This document shows, one piece after another, positions 25,531 to 34,335 of a DNA stretch of 64,000 bases (the stretch's first letter is position 1; the number at the start of each line of letters is the position of its first letter). The stretch spans positions 372,001 through 436,000 of the forward strand of contig JAIXQO010000001.1 of assembly GCA_027485695.1 (NCBI GenBank). Direction: 5' to 3'. The position numbers and the translations under genes are program-made. The DNA comes from Pseudomonadota bacterium. GTDB lineage: Bacteria > Bdellovibrionota > UBA1018. The notes beneath the pieces are model-generated. The model made no database searches. It was not told the origin of the DNA and saw nothing but the letters and a program-made list of their open reading frames with translations.

Positions 25531-26373
25531 TTAGAAACTGACGGTTGCGGAGAATACTTTGCCGCTCGAGCGAACGGGCGCGATGGTGCGGTACATCGCG
25601 AAATCGAGAGAGATTTTTGGGAAAATCCAACCGGCACCCCAGCCCACGCCTCGTCCGTAGGCGGCGAGATGCGGTTGAATGACATCGCGGTTGATGCCGA
25701 ACCGAGCATAGAGATCCGAGAAAAGCGGAAGCTCAGCGCCGACTTGGTAGCCGAATTTTTTGCCCGGAGCATTGGGTGTGTATTGAGGATCCGCGTAAAT
25801 CAGGAGGATTTTCTGGATGTTGAATTTCGTTCCCAGAGAAACTTCGCGATAGAGATTCCAGCGTTTTGAGGCGGTGTTCTCGATCAAGTTGTCGATCAAT
25901 AGGGTGGATTGCAACCAGTCGAGAGGGAAATAGACCACTGAGAGATTGGCTTGGTTCAGCGAATCCAACACGGCATGGTTGAAAAAACGTTTGCCGCCGA
26001 TGCCGACACCGAGTTCTTGGGTCAGCGCTTTGGATGCACCGAAGTGAACGAGCACTGCATCCGCGCGGCGCGTGTAGCCGACGCCGGCCTGGAACATCTC
26101 GTTCGAACCGTCGTGGGCGGACATGTGGAAAACTCGTCCGTGAGGTTCGGAGTCATTCGGCCCGTCGTAGCCGAAATAGCTGACTGAACCGGAGTAGCCT
26201 TTTAAGAAGCTCGTCATCGCCGGGGCGAGGTAGATGGAATCAGTCCCGAGAGGCCCTGCTTTGCCGGCGCCGCCGAGGGCAGCCGTTCGAGGAGAATAGT
26301 AGTCCGTCGCATGGGCGGTGCCTGCGAGGAGCGTGAAAAGAGCGAAAACCAGGTTGGATGAGCGAAGTTTCAT
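25531..26373 (-). CDS. Outer-membrane beta-barrel-like protein
   Basis: 280 residues with signal peptide (MKLRSSNLVFALFTLLAGTAHA). The N-terminal DYYSPRTAALGGAGKAGPLGTDSIYLAPA resembles the start of FadL/PorV-like or general 'outer membrane protein' barrels, followed by alternating strands and a C-terminal Phe (SATVSF), the typical Bam signal. The ligand is unknown. ATG 26373 has GGAAGGA upstream; an in-frame extension to 26700 is antisense to galU and was discarded. It is divergent from galU. Confidence 0.72.
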   Translation of the reverse strand: MKLRSSNLVFALFTLLAGTAHATDYYSPRTAALGGAGKAGPLGTDSIYLAPAMTSFLKGYSGSVSYFGYDGPNDSEPHGRVFHMSAHDGSNEMFQAGVGYTRRADAVLVHFGASKALTQELGVGIGGKRFFNHAVLDSLNQANLSVVYFPLDWLQSTLLIDNLIENTASKRWNLYREVSLGTKFNIQKILLIYADPQYTPNAPGKKFGYQVGAELPLFSDLYARFGINRDVIQPHLAAYGRGVGWGAGWIFPKISLDFAMYRTIAPVRSSGKVFSATVSF

Positions 26374-26499
26374 ACGAATCCTTCCGTTATGACTATGGAG
26401 TCTATGGAGGTCCGGGCGATTAAACAACCCCTTGGTGATGAGGAAGTCACACGAGCTAAGTCTTTGAGGTCTCGCTCCAGGCAAGGTAGGATGAGGGAG

Positions 26500-27375
26500 A
26501 TGAAAAAGATCCGCAAAGCCGTTATTCCCGCCGCTGGCCTGGGAACCCGTTTCCTCCCGGCGACGAAATCGATCCCCAAAGAGATGATCCCGATCGTCGA
26601 TACGCCGATGATCCAGCTCATCGTCGAAGAGGTCGTAAAAAGCGGCATCGAAGAAATTGTTTTGATCACCGCTCGTAACAAAGGCGAGATCGAAGATCAC
26701 TTCGACTACGCCTTTGAAGTCGAGACGACCTTAGACCGCAAGGGCAAGACCGAACTGGCCGATGTTTCTCGTAGGATCGCTAAGATGTGCAACATCATCT
26801 CGATCCGCCAAAAAAACCCGCTCGGCCTCGGTCACGCCGTGCTCTGCGCAGAGGCCGCGATCGGCGATGAGCCTTTTGCCGTGCTCTTGGGTGATGACCT
26901 GGTTGATGCCGTCATTCCTTGTACCAAGCAGCTCATCGATATCTACGAGAAGCACAAGGCTTCGGTCGTAGGCGTGATGGAAGTGCCGGCCGAAGAAACT
27001 TCCAAATATGGAATTGTCTCCGGACGCGAGGTCGAATCCGGCACCTGGAAAATCGATCAGTTGATCGAGAAACCAGCGCCCGGCCAAACACAGTCGCGCC
27101 TAGCGATCCCGGGTCGTTACATTCTCACCCCAAACATTTTCGATTGCCTGCGCCGAACGAAGCCTGGTTCCGGGGGGGAAATCCAACTCACCGACGCACT
27201 TCAGTTACTAGCGAGCGAAGATGCGCTCTACGCGCACCGATTCCAGGGCACTCGCTATGATACCGGTGACCGCGTCGGATTCATTGATGCGACGATTTCG
27301 TATGCGCTCAAACGCCCGGAACTTCGCGACGCGGTTAAATTGATTATGAAAAAACACTTGGGAGAGTCGCAATGA
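26500..27375 (+). CDS. galU: UTP-glucose-1-phosphate uridylyltransferase
   Basis: 291 residues. Makes UDP-glucose for envelope polysaccharides and glycosylation. The nucleotide-binding motif AVIPAAGLGTRFLPATKSIPKEM and the LGLGHAV, LLGDDLVD and EKP (QLIEKPAPG) motifs are intact. ATG 26500 gives MKKIRKAVIPAAG, like GtaB; ATG 26491 is an in-frame alternative with AAGG upstream. The stop overlaps the next start (ATGA), beginning a run of five coupled genes through priA. Confidence 0.95.
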   Translation: MKKIRKAVIPAAGLGTRFLPATKSIPKEMIPIVDTPMIQLIVEEVVKSGIEEIVLITARNKGEIEDHFDYAFEVETTLDRKGKTELADVSRRIAKMCNIISIRQKNPLGLGHAVLCAEAAIGDEPFAVLLGDDLVDAVIPCTKQLIDIYEKHKASVVGVMEVPAEETSKYGIVSGREVESGTWKIDQLIEKPAPGQTQSRLAIPGRYILTPNIFDCLRRTKPGSGGEIQLTDALQLLASEDALYAHRFQGTRYDTGDRVGFIDATISYALKRPELRDAVKLIMKKHLGESQ

Positions 27376-28079
27376 AACGGACGGGACGCGTACTTACGGC
27401 AATGGGACTGCTGTTCTCCGTATCGAGTTTCGCTTACGTGCCTCCCATGGACTACTCACTCGGCAACTTGATCAAGAAACGCAGCTCCCTGAAGACCATC
27501 CGTATTCGCACGCGAATCAAGGGCGACGGCGCCCAATTCAAAGAAACACTCTGGTACGACGCCGCCACCAAACGGATTCGGGCCAAGATTTTCGATGAAT
27601 CCGACCAGCTGCTTTTTGCTTATGAGAAAAAAACCACCAGCGGCATGAATGCCGCGTTCCTGACCCTAGAGACGCAGTTGTCGAGTTTTTCGGGTGCGCT
27701 GAAGGCGAATGGTTTCCCCGTCGGCGAAGCGGCAGCGACGAGCGAAAAGCCGCTTGGACGCGTAAAAAATCTTCTGGGTTGGATCTACGCCGGCAAGCGC
27801 CAAGAACTCTGGGTTCAAAAAGATGAATTCACGGTTCTGAAATGGGTTTCCGAAGAAAGCGGCAAAGTAGAGGTGGTTTTCGAAGATACTCGTTTGTCTC
27901 GTGATCTCCCCTATCCGCGCATGATCACGCTCACTCAAGACGGTACGGAACGCCTGACCGGCGAAGCCATCGAGGTATCGATCAATCCGGACCTTGCGGA
28001 TTTGAAAACTCAGACCTTCTCCGCTCGTCCCGAGACGGATTCCCCAGTTCTCAAGTCCTGGCTGAAATGGATCCGTTAA
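27372..28079 (+). CDS. Exported protein, possibly LolA-like fold
   Basis: 235 residues. Signal peptide MKRTGRVLTAMGLLFSVSSFAY, then a beta-rich domain (TIRIRTRIKGDGAQFKETLWYDAATKRIRAKIF...) whose strand pattern with KRIRAKI-type repeats recalls LolA/LolB-type lipoprotein carriers. This resemblance is weak and offered only as a possibility. It overlaps galU by 4 bases and is followed immediately (0 bases) by priA, so it is co-translated within the operon. Confidence 0.65.
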   Translation: MKRTGRVLTAMGLLFSVSSFAYVPPMDYSLGNLIKKRSSLKTIRIRTRIKGDGAQFKETLWYDAATKRIRAKIFDESDQLLFAYEKKTTSGMNAAFLTLETQLSSFSGALKANGFPVGEAAATSEKPLGRVKNLLGWIYAGKRQELWVQKDEFTVLKWVSEESGKVEVVFEDTRLSRDLPYPRMITLTQDGTERLTGEAIEVSINPDLADLKTQTFSARPETDSPVLKSWLKWIR

Positions 28080-30110
28080 ATGCTCATTGTCCGTATCGCC
28101 GTCGCGCGACCTCTCGCCCAGTCGTTTTTTTACCGGGTTAAAGAAGAGTGGCGCGACCGAGCGGTTCGAGGCAATTGGGTCTCGGTACCTTTTGGCAGGT
28201 CCCAAGTCCGTGGCGTGATCCTCTCGACTGTCCCGGTCGAAGAAGCTCGCAAGGAATGGCCAGATCTCGATAAACTCAAAGAAGTCTCTGAACTCGGAGA
28301 ACTGGAACAGGCGCTCCCACCCGCAATTCTGGAACTCTGCGAATGGGCATCTCGCTATTACGTGACTCCGCTCGGTGAAATCTTGGGCGCCGCGGTTCCT
28401 CCCAGTACCCTTGGGCTCAAGAACAAGAAACGCGAACCGAGAGAACTCAAACACGATTCGGCTCCGCCAGAAATCAAAACGCTCACGGATGAACAGAAGC
28501 TCGCTGTCGAGAGTATCCGGCAGGCGATTCAGGAAAATCCGAGCGCTCCTCCCGTATTCCTCCTCAAAGGCGTCACGGGTAGCGGCAAAACCGAGGTTTA
28601 CCTCGAGCTAGCGCGGGAAATGCTCGCTCAAGGCAAAGGTGTCTTGTTTCTCGTTCCTGAAATCGCGCTCACCAACCAGTTAGTGACGCGAGTCGAACGA
28701 GGTTTGGGTGAAAAAGTCGCCGAATGGCATAGCGGTCTCTCGGACGGAAAACGCCGCGACGTCTCCGCGTATCTCCGTTCCGGAAAACTCAGAGTGGTGA
28801 TCGGCGCTCGCTCCGCGCTCTTCGCTCCGGTCAAGGATCTCGGACTGCTCATCGTCGACGAAGAGCACGATGCGACTTTCAAACAAGAAGACCGCGTTCG
28901 GTATCAAGCGCGCGATCTCTCGATCGTCCGCGGAAAAATAGAAAAAATTCCCGTGCTGCTCGGCTCGGCCACTCCCAGCCTCGAATCGCTCGAGCGCGTA
29001 CGTGAGGGCAAGTACCGTTTCTTAGAACTGAAAAACCGATTCTCACATCAAGGGCTGCCGGACCTCGAGATGGTATCGCTGCGAGAAGAGCCCTTGATCG
29101 AGGGCATTCAGGCGATGATCGCCGAGAAGACTTTGGAGCGGATTCGCGAGACGATCGCTCGTGGCGAGCAGGTGATGGTTTTCCTGAACCGCCGCGGATT
29201 CGCGCCGTTTCTGCTTTGTGAATCTTGCGGCGAAGTGGAGAACTGTCCAAATTGCTCGATATCGCTGACGTTTCACATGAAACCGCGGTCGCTGAAATGT
29301 CACCTTTGCGGATACAAGGCGCTACCGCCGGATGAATGCCCGAAATGCCAGTCGATCGAGATTCGTCCACAAGGCGCGGGAACCGAGAGCTTGGAGGAGG
29401 AACTTCCGAAACTACTCCCGGATGTGGTGATCGATCGGTTGGATCGCGATGTGGTCACGAGCCAGAGTCGGCTCGACGAGATTCTCGGGAATTTCCGAAG
29501 CGGCAAGACTCAGCTTTTGATCGGTACGCAGATGCTCGTCAAAGGACACGATTTCCCGAACGTCACGCTGGTGGTGGTGCTTTTCGCCGACTCGCTTTTC
29601 CGATTCCCGGATTTTCGCGCGAACGAACGAGCCTATCAGACCCTGCTTCAGGTCATCGGTCGATCGGGACGAGGAGACAAAAAAGGCGTCGCCCTCATCC
29701 AGACCTATGAACCGGAGCATCCGATCTTCGAGGTACTTCAAGGAATCGTGAGCGAGGAAGATTTCATCGAGCACGAGCGCGAGCAGCGTCAGGAGCTTGG
29801 CTATTCTCCGTTCGGCCGCATGGCTCGTGTTCGGGTCGACGGTAAGCGCAAGGACGAAACCCTCAGACTGGCGGAGGATCTCGCGGACACGCTTCGCGGC
29901 TGGATCCTTCGGAATGAAACCGAGTTCTGCGAAATTTTGGGTCCGAGCGACTCGTTCATCGAGCGAGTGAACGACCTCTACCGATTCGATCTCCTGATCA
30001 AAAGTCAAAAAGCAGTCGCGCTTCAGAAATGCATCTCCGTCGCCCGTGATTGGGCTACCCGTAAGGAAACTGAAATTCTTTTGGATGTTGATCCTTACGG
30101 GATGAGCTAA
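28080..30110 (+). CDS. priA: Primosomal protein N' (replication restart helicase)
   Basis: 676 residues. The 3'-to-5' superfamily-2 helicase recognises stalled forks and reloads the replisome. Walker A GVTGSGKTEVY, DEEH (IVDEEHDATF), GSATPSLES, the zinc-binding cysteine cluster CESCGEVENCPNC ... CHLCGYKALPPDECPKC, GTESLEEEL and GTQMLVKGHDFPNV are all present. It is somewhat shorter than the E. coli protein (732). The ATG follows the previous stop with no gap (TAAATG). Confidence 0.95.
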   Translation: MLIVRIAVARPLAQSFFYRVKEEWRDRAVRGNWVSVPFGRSQVRGVILSTVPVEEARKEWPDLDKLKEVSELGELEQALPPAILELCEWASRYYVTPLGEILGAAVPPSTLGLKNKKREPRELKHDSAPPEIKTLTDEQKLAVESIRQAIQENPSAPPVFLLKGVTGSGKTEVYLELAREMLAQGKGVLFLVPEIALTNQLVTRVERGLGEKVAEWHSGLSDGKRRDVSAYLRSGKLRVVIGARSALFAPVKDLGLLIVDEEHDATFKQEDRVRYQARDLSIVRGKIEKIPVLLGSATPSLESLERVREGKYRFLELKNRFSHQGLPDLEMVSLREEPLIEGIQAMIAEKTLERIRETIARGEQVMVFLNRRGFAPFLLCESCGEVENCPNCSISLTFHMKPRSLKCHLCGYKALPPDECPKCQSIEIRPQGAGTESLEEELPKLLPDVVIDRLDRDVVTSQSRLDEILGNFRSGKTQLLIGTQMLVKGHDFPNVTLVVVLFADSLFRFPDFRANERAYQTLLQVIGRSGRGDKKGVALIQTYEPEHPIFEVLQGIVSEEDFIEHEREQRQELGYSPFGRMARVRVDGKRKDETLRLAEDLADTLRGWILRNETEFCEILGPSDSFIERVNDLYRFDLLIKSQKAVALQKCISVARDWATRKETEILLDVDPYGMS

Positions 30111-30119
30111 ACTGAACCT

Positions 30120-30854
30120 ATGGGGTCTAACCGTAAAATTCTCCGCCATCGGCTGGAAAAGCAGTTGGCGCGCCAGCAAGAGGAGAAGCGCAAAGAGCTA
30201 CTCCGAAAGCGGATCGAGATCGCCAAAGAAGGCGTTGCTCTCTATAAGGCCGGTCAAGTGATCGGCGCGATGAGACGCTATTCCCAGTACATCCTGATTC
30301 TCGAGATGTGGAAAAAATGCGGCAAAGGTGGACTGGGTCCCGAGCATTTCGATAACAAAAAAGATCTTTTCGAAACGGTCCTGATCAGCGGGATTTTTTG
30401 GGACTTCGCTCGACTCTACGATAAATCAAAACGCCCGGAGCAACGAGCCGATATGCGAATGTACCTGCAGAAGTACGTCGCATTTTCCAAGGGGTTTCCG
30501 TATCAGCCGCTTTCCAAAGAAGCGTTGAGACGTTTCTTGAACAGTGGACGTTGCCAGCATGTCGATGATTTCAAATGGGCTTACAAGCAACTCGGCGGCG
30601 AGAAGTGTTTCATCGCCCATGCGCTCATTTATGAGCTGCAGTGGCGAGAGATCCAGGCACTCATGGATTTCCGTGATCAAACACTGAGTAAAACCCGATC
30701 GGGTCGAGCATTCATTTGGACCTACTATCGGATCGCGCCGCTGCTTGCGAAACCGATTGAAAAACTTCCTCGAATCATCAGAATAGGTCTCGCACGCGCG
30801 TTCATTCGTCCGATTTCACGTTTGGCAGCGCAATACGGAAAGGATCCGAGATGA
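30120..30854 (+). CDS. CFI-box C-terminal domain protein, unknown function
   Basis: 244 residues. A basic, probably coiled-coil N-terminus (10-40) leads to a helical middle domain. The C-terminus from C163 (CFIAHA, FRDQTLSKTRSGRAFIWTYYRIAPLLAKPI) follows the pattern of the 'CFI-box' C-terminal domain, which usually reads CFIATA-Y-G, then FRD-x2-L-x2-T-x2-GR-x8-Y-x5-P. Here it lacks the usual Gly-rich spacer and signal peptide. Function of the domain is not established to my knowledge. No Shine-Dalgarno; TAAACT lies 6 bases before the ATG, overlapping the priA stop. The stop overlaps the SDR start (ATGA). Confidence 0.65.
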   Translation: MGSNRKILRHRLEKQLARQQEEKRKELLRKRIEIAKEGVALYKAGQVIGAMRRYSQYILILEMWKKCGKGGLGPEHFDNKKDLFETVLISGIFWDFARLYDKSKRPEQRADMRMYLQKYVAFSKGFPYQPLSKEALRRFLNSGRCQHVDDFKWAYKQLGGEKCFIAHALIYELQWREIQALMDFRDQTLSKTRSGRAFIWTYYRIAPLLAKPIEKLPRIIRIGLARAFIRPISRLAAQYGKDPR

Positions 30855-31573
30855 ACCCACGTTTGGCGCTGATTACAGGCGGATCTCGAGGCATTGGTTT
30901 CGAGACCGCGAAAAAATTCCTAGAGACGGGTGATCGAGTCGTGCTTCTGGCGCGTGATCCGATGATTTTGGAACGCGCCGCTCGCCCACTGATAGAAAAA
31001 TACGGTTCTGAACGCGTTCAATCGCTCCCGTTCGATGTTTCTAACGCAGAAGGCGTGCCCGCGATTTTCGACTCGATTGAGAAACATTTCGGCACTTCTC
31101 CTGATATCTTGGTGAATAACGCCGCGATCGGCGAGCGGGCTGAGCTGTTCTCGGTCAAGCCCGCCGATTTCGATCGGGTCATGGATGTGAACGTTCGAGC
31201 GGTATTTTTCTTCTCTCAAGAATTCGCTCGTCGTTTGAAATCGAGAAACGCTCCTGGGGCAATCGTGAACCTCAGTTCCTTGGGCGGGATTCGCGGGACG
31301 GATAAGTTCCCGGGGATGACGCCTTATACGACTTCTAAATTTGCCGTCGTAGGGCTGACCGAGGCGTTTGCATCGGAGCTTAAATCGAGCGGGATTCGCG
31401 TGAATGCGATCGCGCCGGGAGCAGTAAATACGGAAATGCTCAAGAAGGCTGCTCCTGATCTTCGTACTGAAACGGAGCCGAGCGATATTGCCGATCTCAT
31501 CGTCTGGATCTGCGATCGTTCCTCACGAACAGTTTCGGGATCAGTCCTCGAGGTATTTTCGAATTTAACGTGA
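30851..31573 (+). CDS. Short-chain dehydrogenase/reductase (FabG-like)
   Basis: 240 residues, classical SDR size. Cofactor motif TGGSRGIG (9-16), NNAAIG (NNAG-type), catalytic Ser in VNLSSLGG and the YTTSK Tyr-Lys pair are present. It is a NAD(P)H-dependent oxidoreductase, most like 3-oxoacyl-ACP reductase relatives, but the substrate cannot be read. It overlaps the CFI-box gene by 4 bases and is the last gene of the galU-priA run. Confidence 0.85.
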   Translation: MNPRLALITGGSRGIGFETAKKFLETGDRVVLLARDPMILERAARPLIEKYGSERVQSLPFDVSNAEGVPAIFDSIEKHFGTSPDILVNNAAIGERAELFSVKPADFDRVMDVNVRAVFFFSQEFARRLKSRNAPGAIVNLSSLGGIRGTDKFPGMTPYTTSKFAVVGLTEAFASELKSSGIRVNAIAPGAVNTEMLKKAAPDLRTETEPSDIADLIVWICDRSSRTVSGSVLEVFSNLT

Positions 31574-31599
31574 AACAGGCGCAAGTTTACGGTCCGTGG

Positions 31600-31629
31600 T
31601 TGACAAATTTTACGCAGACTGTCTTTAAG
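31600..31629 (+). promoter_or_regulatory. Candidate promoter for mgtE
   Basis: A consensus TTGACA (31600-31605) is followed after 18 bases by TTTAAG (31624-31629), about 50 bp before the mgtE ATG. No M-box-like riboswitch structure was recognised in the short leader. Confidence 0.45.
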
Positions 31630-31680
31630 TAGATGGGTAGTTATTTATTTGTTGAATCGACCTGATTGAAAGAGGCTGAC

Positions 31681-33024
31681 ATGGAAGAAAATGAAGTCCA
31701 TGCAGAGAATCAAAACGAACAGCTGGATCATCTTCAGCAGCTTCGCGAATCCTGGGCCAGTCTTCCGTCAGAGGCTCGGCAGGAAGCTTTTCACGCGCTA
31801 TCGCGAGAAGATGCCGAAGAGCTGTACCTGACCCTCACCGCAGTTGATCAATTCGAACTCATCCATGAGTTGACCCCACTCCAGAAGCGAAGCTGGATCC
31901 GGTTGCTTGCGCCCGATGATGCGGCTGACTTGATTCAAGAATTCCCTCATGAGGAACGAGCCCAAATGCTCGCGCTCCTCGACCTCGTCACCATGCGAGA
32001 AGTCGTCGCGCTTCTCGCTTACGCTGAGGATGATGCCGGCGGTCTCATGAATCCGCGATTCATCCGGCTTCGTCCGGATGTCTCCGTAGAAGTTGCGATT
32101 CGCTACATTCGTGCGCAAGCCAAAGCCAAGGTAGAGACCATTCACTATGTTTACGTGCTTGATCACGAGCAGAAACTTTTAGGCGCGCTCTCATTCCGGG
32201 ATCTTTTGTTGGCCCCACCCGATGGGACAGTGAGCGAGATCATGAAAACCGATCTCATTACGCTTCCCGAGGACATGGACCAAGAAGAGGTCGCTCGTCA
32301 GTTTTCGAACAGCATCTTGAGCGCGCTTCCGGTTGTCGATTCAGAGAACCGGATGAAAGGTATCGTCACCGTCGACGACGTCGCAGAGGTGATCGAAGAA
32401 GAGGCGACGGAGGACATGCACAAACTCGGGGGCTCGGAGGCTCTCGATGAACCTTACCTTCAGATCTCTCTCCTCGATATGATTCGTAAGCGCGCCGGCT
32501 GGTTAGTCATCCTTTTCGTGGGTGAGATGTTGACTGCGACGGCGATGGGTTATTTCCATGCTGAAATCGAACGCGCCGTCGTGCTTGCGCTTTTTATTCC
32601 GCTCATCATTTCCAGTGGTGGTAACTCAGGATCGCAGGCGACTTCTCTGATCATTCGCTCGCTCGCGCTTCGCGAGGTTCGTTTGCGCGATTGGTGGCGC
32701 GTGCTTCGTCGGGAACTCATGGTGGGCATATCGTTAGGTGCGATCCTGGGTGTGATTGGTTTGATCCGCATCCTGATTTGGCCGAATCGAGAAACCCTCT
32801 ATGGGGAACATTATCAGCGCATTGGCGTGACCGTTGCGGCGTCTCTGATTGGCGTCGTTCTTTGGGGATCGCTCGCGGGATCGATGTTGCCATTCATGCT
32901 GAGACGGCTTGGGTTTGACCCGGCAACCGCCTCAGCTCCGTTTGTCGCAACGCTCGTGGACGTGACGGGACTTGTGATTTACTTTTCACTCGCGAGCCTG
33001 ATCCTGGGCGGCGTGCTTCTCTAG
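31681..33024 (+). CDS. mgtE: Magnesium transporter MgtE
   Basis: 447 residues. The N-terminal helical domain (LSREDAEELYLTL...LAPDDAADLIQEF, about 40-130) acts as a Mg sensor. Two CBS domains (about 135-260, MNPRFIRLRPDVSVEVAIRYI and IMKTDLITLPEDMDQEEVA) follow, then five C-terminal helices carrying the pore motif SSGGNSGSQATSL and VDVTGLVIYFSLA. It forms a dimeric gated Mg2+ channel in the inner membrane. ATG 31681 was preferred over TTG 31666 because AGAGG is suitably placed upstream of it. Confidence 0.94.
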   Translation: MEENEVHAENQNEQLDHLQQLRESWASLPSEARQEAFHALSREDAEELYLTLTAVDQFELIHELTPLQKRSWIRLLAPDDAADLIQEFPHEERAQMLALLDLVTMREVVALLAYAEDDAGGLMNPRFIRLRPDVSVEVAIRYIRAQAKAKVETIHYVYVLDHEQKLLGALSFRDLLLAPPDGTVSEIMKTDLITLPEDMDQEEVARQFSNSILSALPVVDSENRMKGIVTVDDVAEVIEEEATEDMHKLGGSEALDEPYLQISLLDMIRKRAGWLVILFVGEMLTATAMGYFHAEIERAVVLALFIPLIISSGGNSGSQATSLIIRSLALREVRLRDWWRVLRRELMVGISLGAILGVIGLIRILIWPNRETLYGEHYQRIGVTVAASLIGVVLWGSLAGSMLPFMLRRLGFDPATASAPFVATLVDVTGLVIYFSLASLILGGVLL

Positions 33025-33034
33025 AGAACTTTGA

Positions 33035-33913
33035 TCAAAATGATACGAAGATTCCTACACCGGCGAATGGTCCGGAGTAGTCCAGTTGTAATTTTTTTCC
33101 ACTCGCAGTGAGGAGGGTGGAATCTTCTGCGACTGTATTAGATCCGGTCGAGCTTCTCACTTTGAGTGTAGAGACTCGCGCATATTGATAACCACCATTC
33201 AAATTCAATTTCACGTCACTCACGAGTGGGATGTTCACGCCGAGTTCCAATCCCATCGCCAGGCCCCTTCCGGATGCCTCATTTTTTGTATAGTAGGGCC
33301 AGGTGGAATTGGGCCCGTCTAAGGTCGTCGACGCAATAGCAATTCCTACATCACCGGATGCATAGGTCTCAAACGCTTGTTGAGAGAAAAAATATCTAAT
33401 ACCTACCGTCGGTAGAAACATCGTGGATTCGGCTTTGGCATCGTACGATGTGGAACCGCTGGTCATCTTCTGTTCCTTAGATGCGGAAAAAACCGAGGCG
33501 CCGAAAACAGCATAAATCGGAAAATCTTCGACCAGCTCCGTGCCGAAACGCAAGCGACCGCCCCAGGCATTTTTGACCTCACTGAGTTTCCCGCTGTTTC
33601 CTGCGGACGCTGCGACAGTATTCAATTCCCGAATCGCTTCATTAAAAATTGAGGCATTCGTAAAAAGCGCCAACAGAACCCCGTCAAAAAATCGAGTCTT
33701 GTGAGTCACTAAATCTTTATCGGACGTAGGTTCCGTCTCCGGTACAACATGTTCTACTGGCGTTGCTTCGGTCATCGGAGGCGGTTCGGCAAGAACAGCG
33801 TTGCTCGGTGACTCGGACGGCTTCTTGGATTTTTTGGCCGGCGCGGCAACTGCCGACGACGCCACCAACAACGAGCCAATCAGGACCGAGACAAGCGTAT
33901 GAGTCTTTTTCAT
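33035..33913 (-). CDS. Outer-membrane beta-barrel-type protein
   Basis: 292 residues. Signal peptide MKKTHTLVSVLIGSLLVASSAVA is followed by a Lys/Ser/Pro-rich segment (about 25-70) and a barrel domain with RLRFGTELVEDFPIYAVFGASVF, VGIRYFFSQQAFETYASGDVGIA and a C-terminal Phe (FAGVGIFVSF). It resembles OmpA-like or OMP_b-brl small barrels; function unknown. ATG 33913 was chosen; an in-frame extension to 34012 is not signal-like. It converges with mgtE with 10 bp between the stops and no terminator. Confidence 0.7.
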   Translation of the reverse strand: MKKTHTLVSVLIGSLLVASSAVAAPAKKSKKPSESPSNAVLAEPPPMTEATPVEHVVPETEPTSDKDLVTHKTRFFDGVLLALFTNASIFNEAIRELNTVAASAGNSGKLSEVKNAWGGRLRFGTELVEDFPIYAVFGASVFSASKEQKMTSGSTSYDAKAESTMFLPTVGIRYFFSQQAFETYASGDVGIAIASTTLDGPNSTWPYYTKNEASGRGLAMGLELGVNIPLVSDVKLNLNGGYQYARVSTLKVRSSTGSNTVAEDSTLLTASGKKLQLDYSGPFAGVGIFVSF

Positions 33914-34335
33914 ATTTTTAAAGTGTGACTCAGGATTGGAAAAAATCCAGCGGTAGTTTGCCGAGTGATGGGCGCAGTGAATGGTTAAAAATGAAAACTC
34001 AAAAATTCGCACGCGGGATCATTGAATCGGGATGTCGAAATTTTTTTCCCAAGGATCGTTCGAGGAATCAGCGTGAAATTTATTTTCAATTTTAAATATG
34101 TATTTTAAAAACCATCGAATGAACGACTCCGCTTTTGCGCCGTGTGGGACCCGGCCCCGGGGGGGCATGGTTCGCAGGCGTTTTCGTAGGAAATGTCGTG
34201 AATTAGTTGATTGAAAAAGTAAGAATAGTTGAAATAACGGAGTATTTCCAAAACTATCCTTCGTTCAACGATGTTGACACATTGTGTTATTCCACGATAC
34301 AGACCCCTCGAGTTTGAAGCCGAAGGGGGTTCCAG
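33914..34335. other. Intergenic region upstream of the serine protease gene
   Basis: About 420 bp without a convincing gene, between divergent transcripts. Composition shifts sharply: AT-rich near 34070-34110, then a G/C run around 34150-34170 (GGACCCGGCCCCGGGGGGG), then AT-rich again. A promoter candidate lies at 34274-34301. No repeat family or RNA gene was recognised. Confidence 0.45.
34274..34301 (+). promoter_or_regulatory. Candidate promoter for the protease gene at 34336
   Basis: A consensus TTGACA at 34274-34279 and a weak GATACA 16 bases later, giving a leader of about 30 bases with AAGGGGG before the ATG. Confidence 0.45.

Noticed and set aside
26374..26700. N-terminal extension of the beta-barrel gene
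   Set aside because: It runs antisense to galU; the signal peptide starts at 26373.
31574..31680. Magnesium riboswitch before mgtE
   Set aside because: The leader is only about 50 bases and shows no M-box-like helices; only promoter-type sequences were seen.
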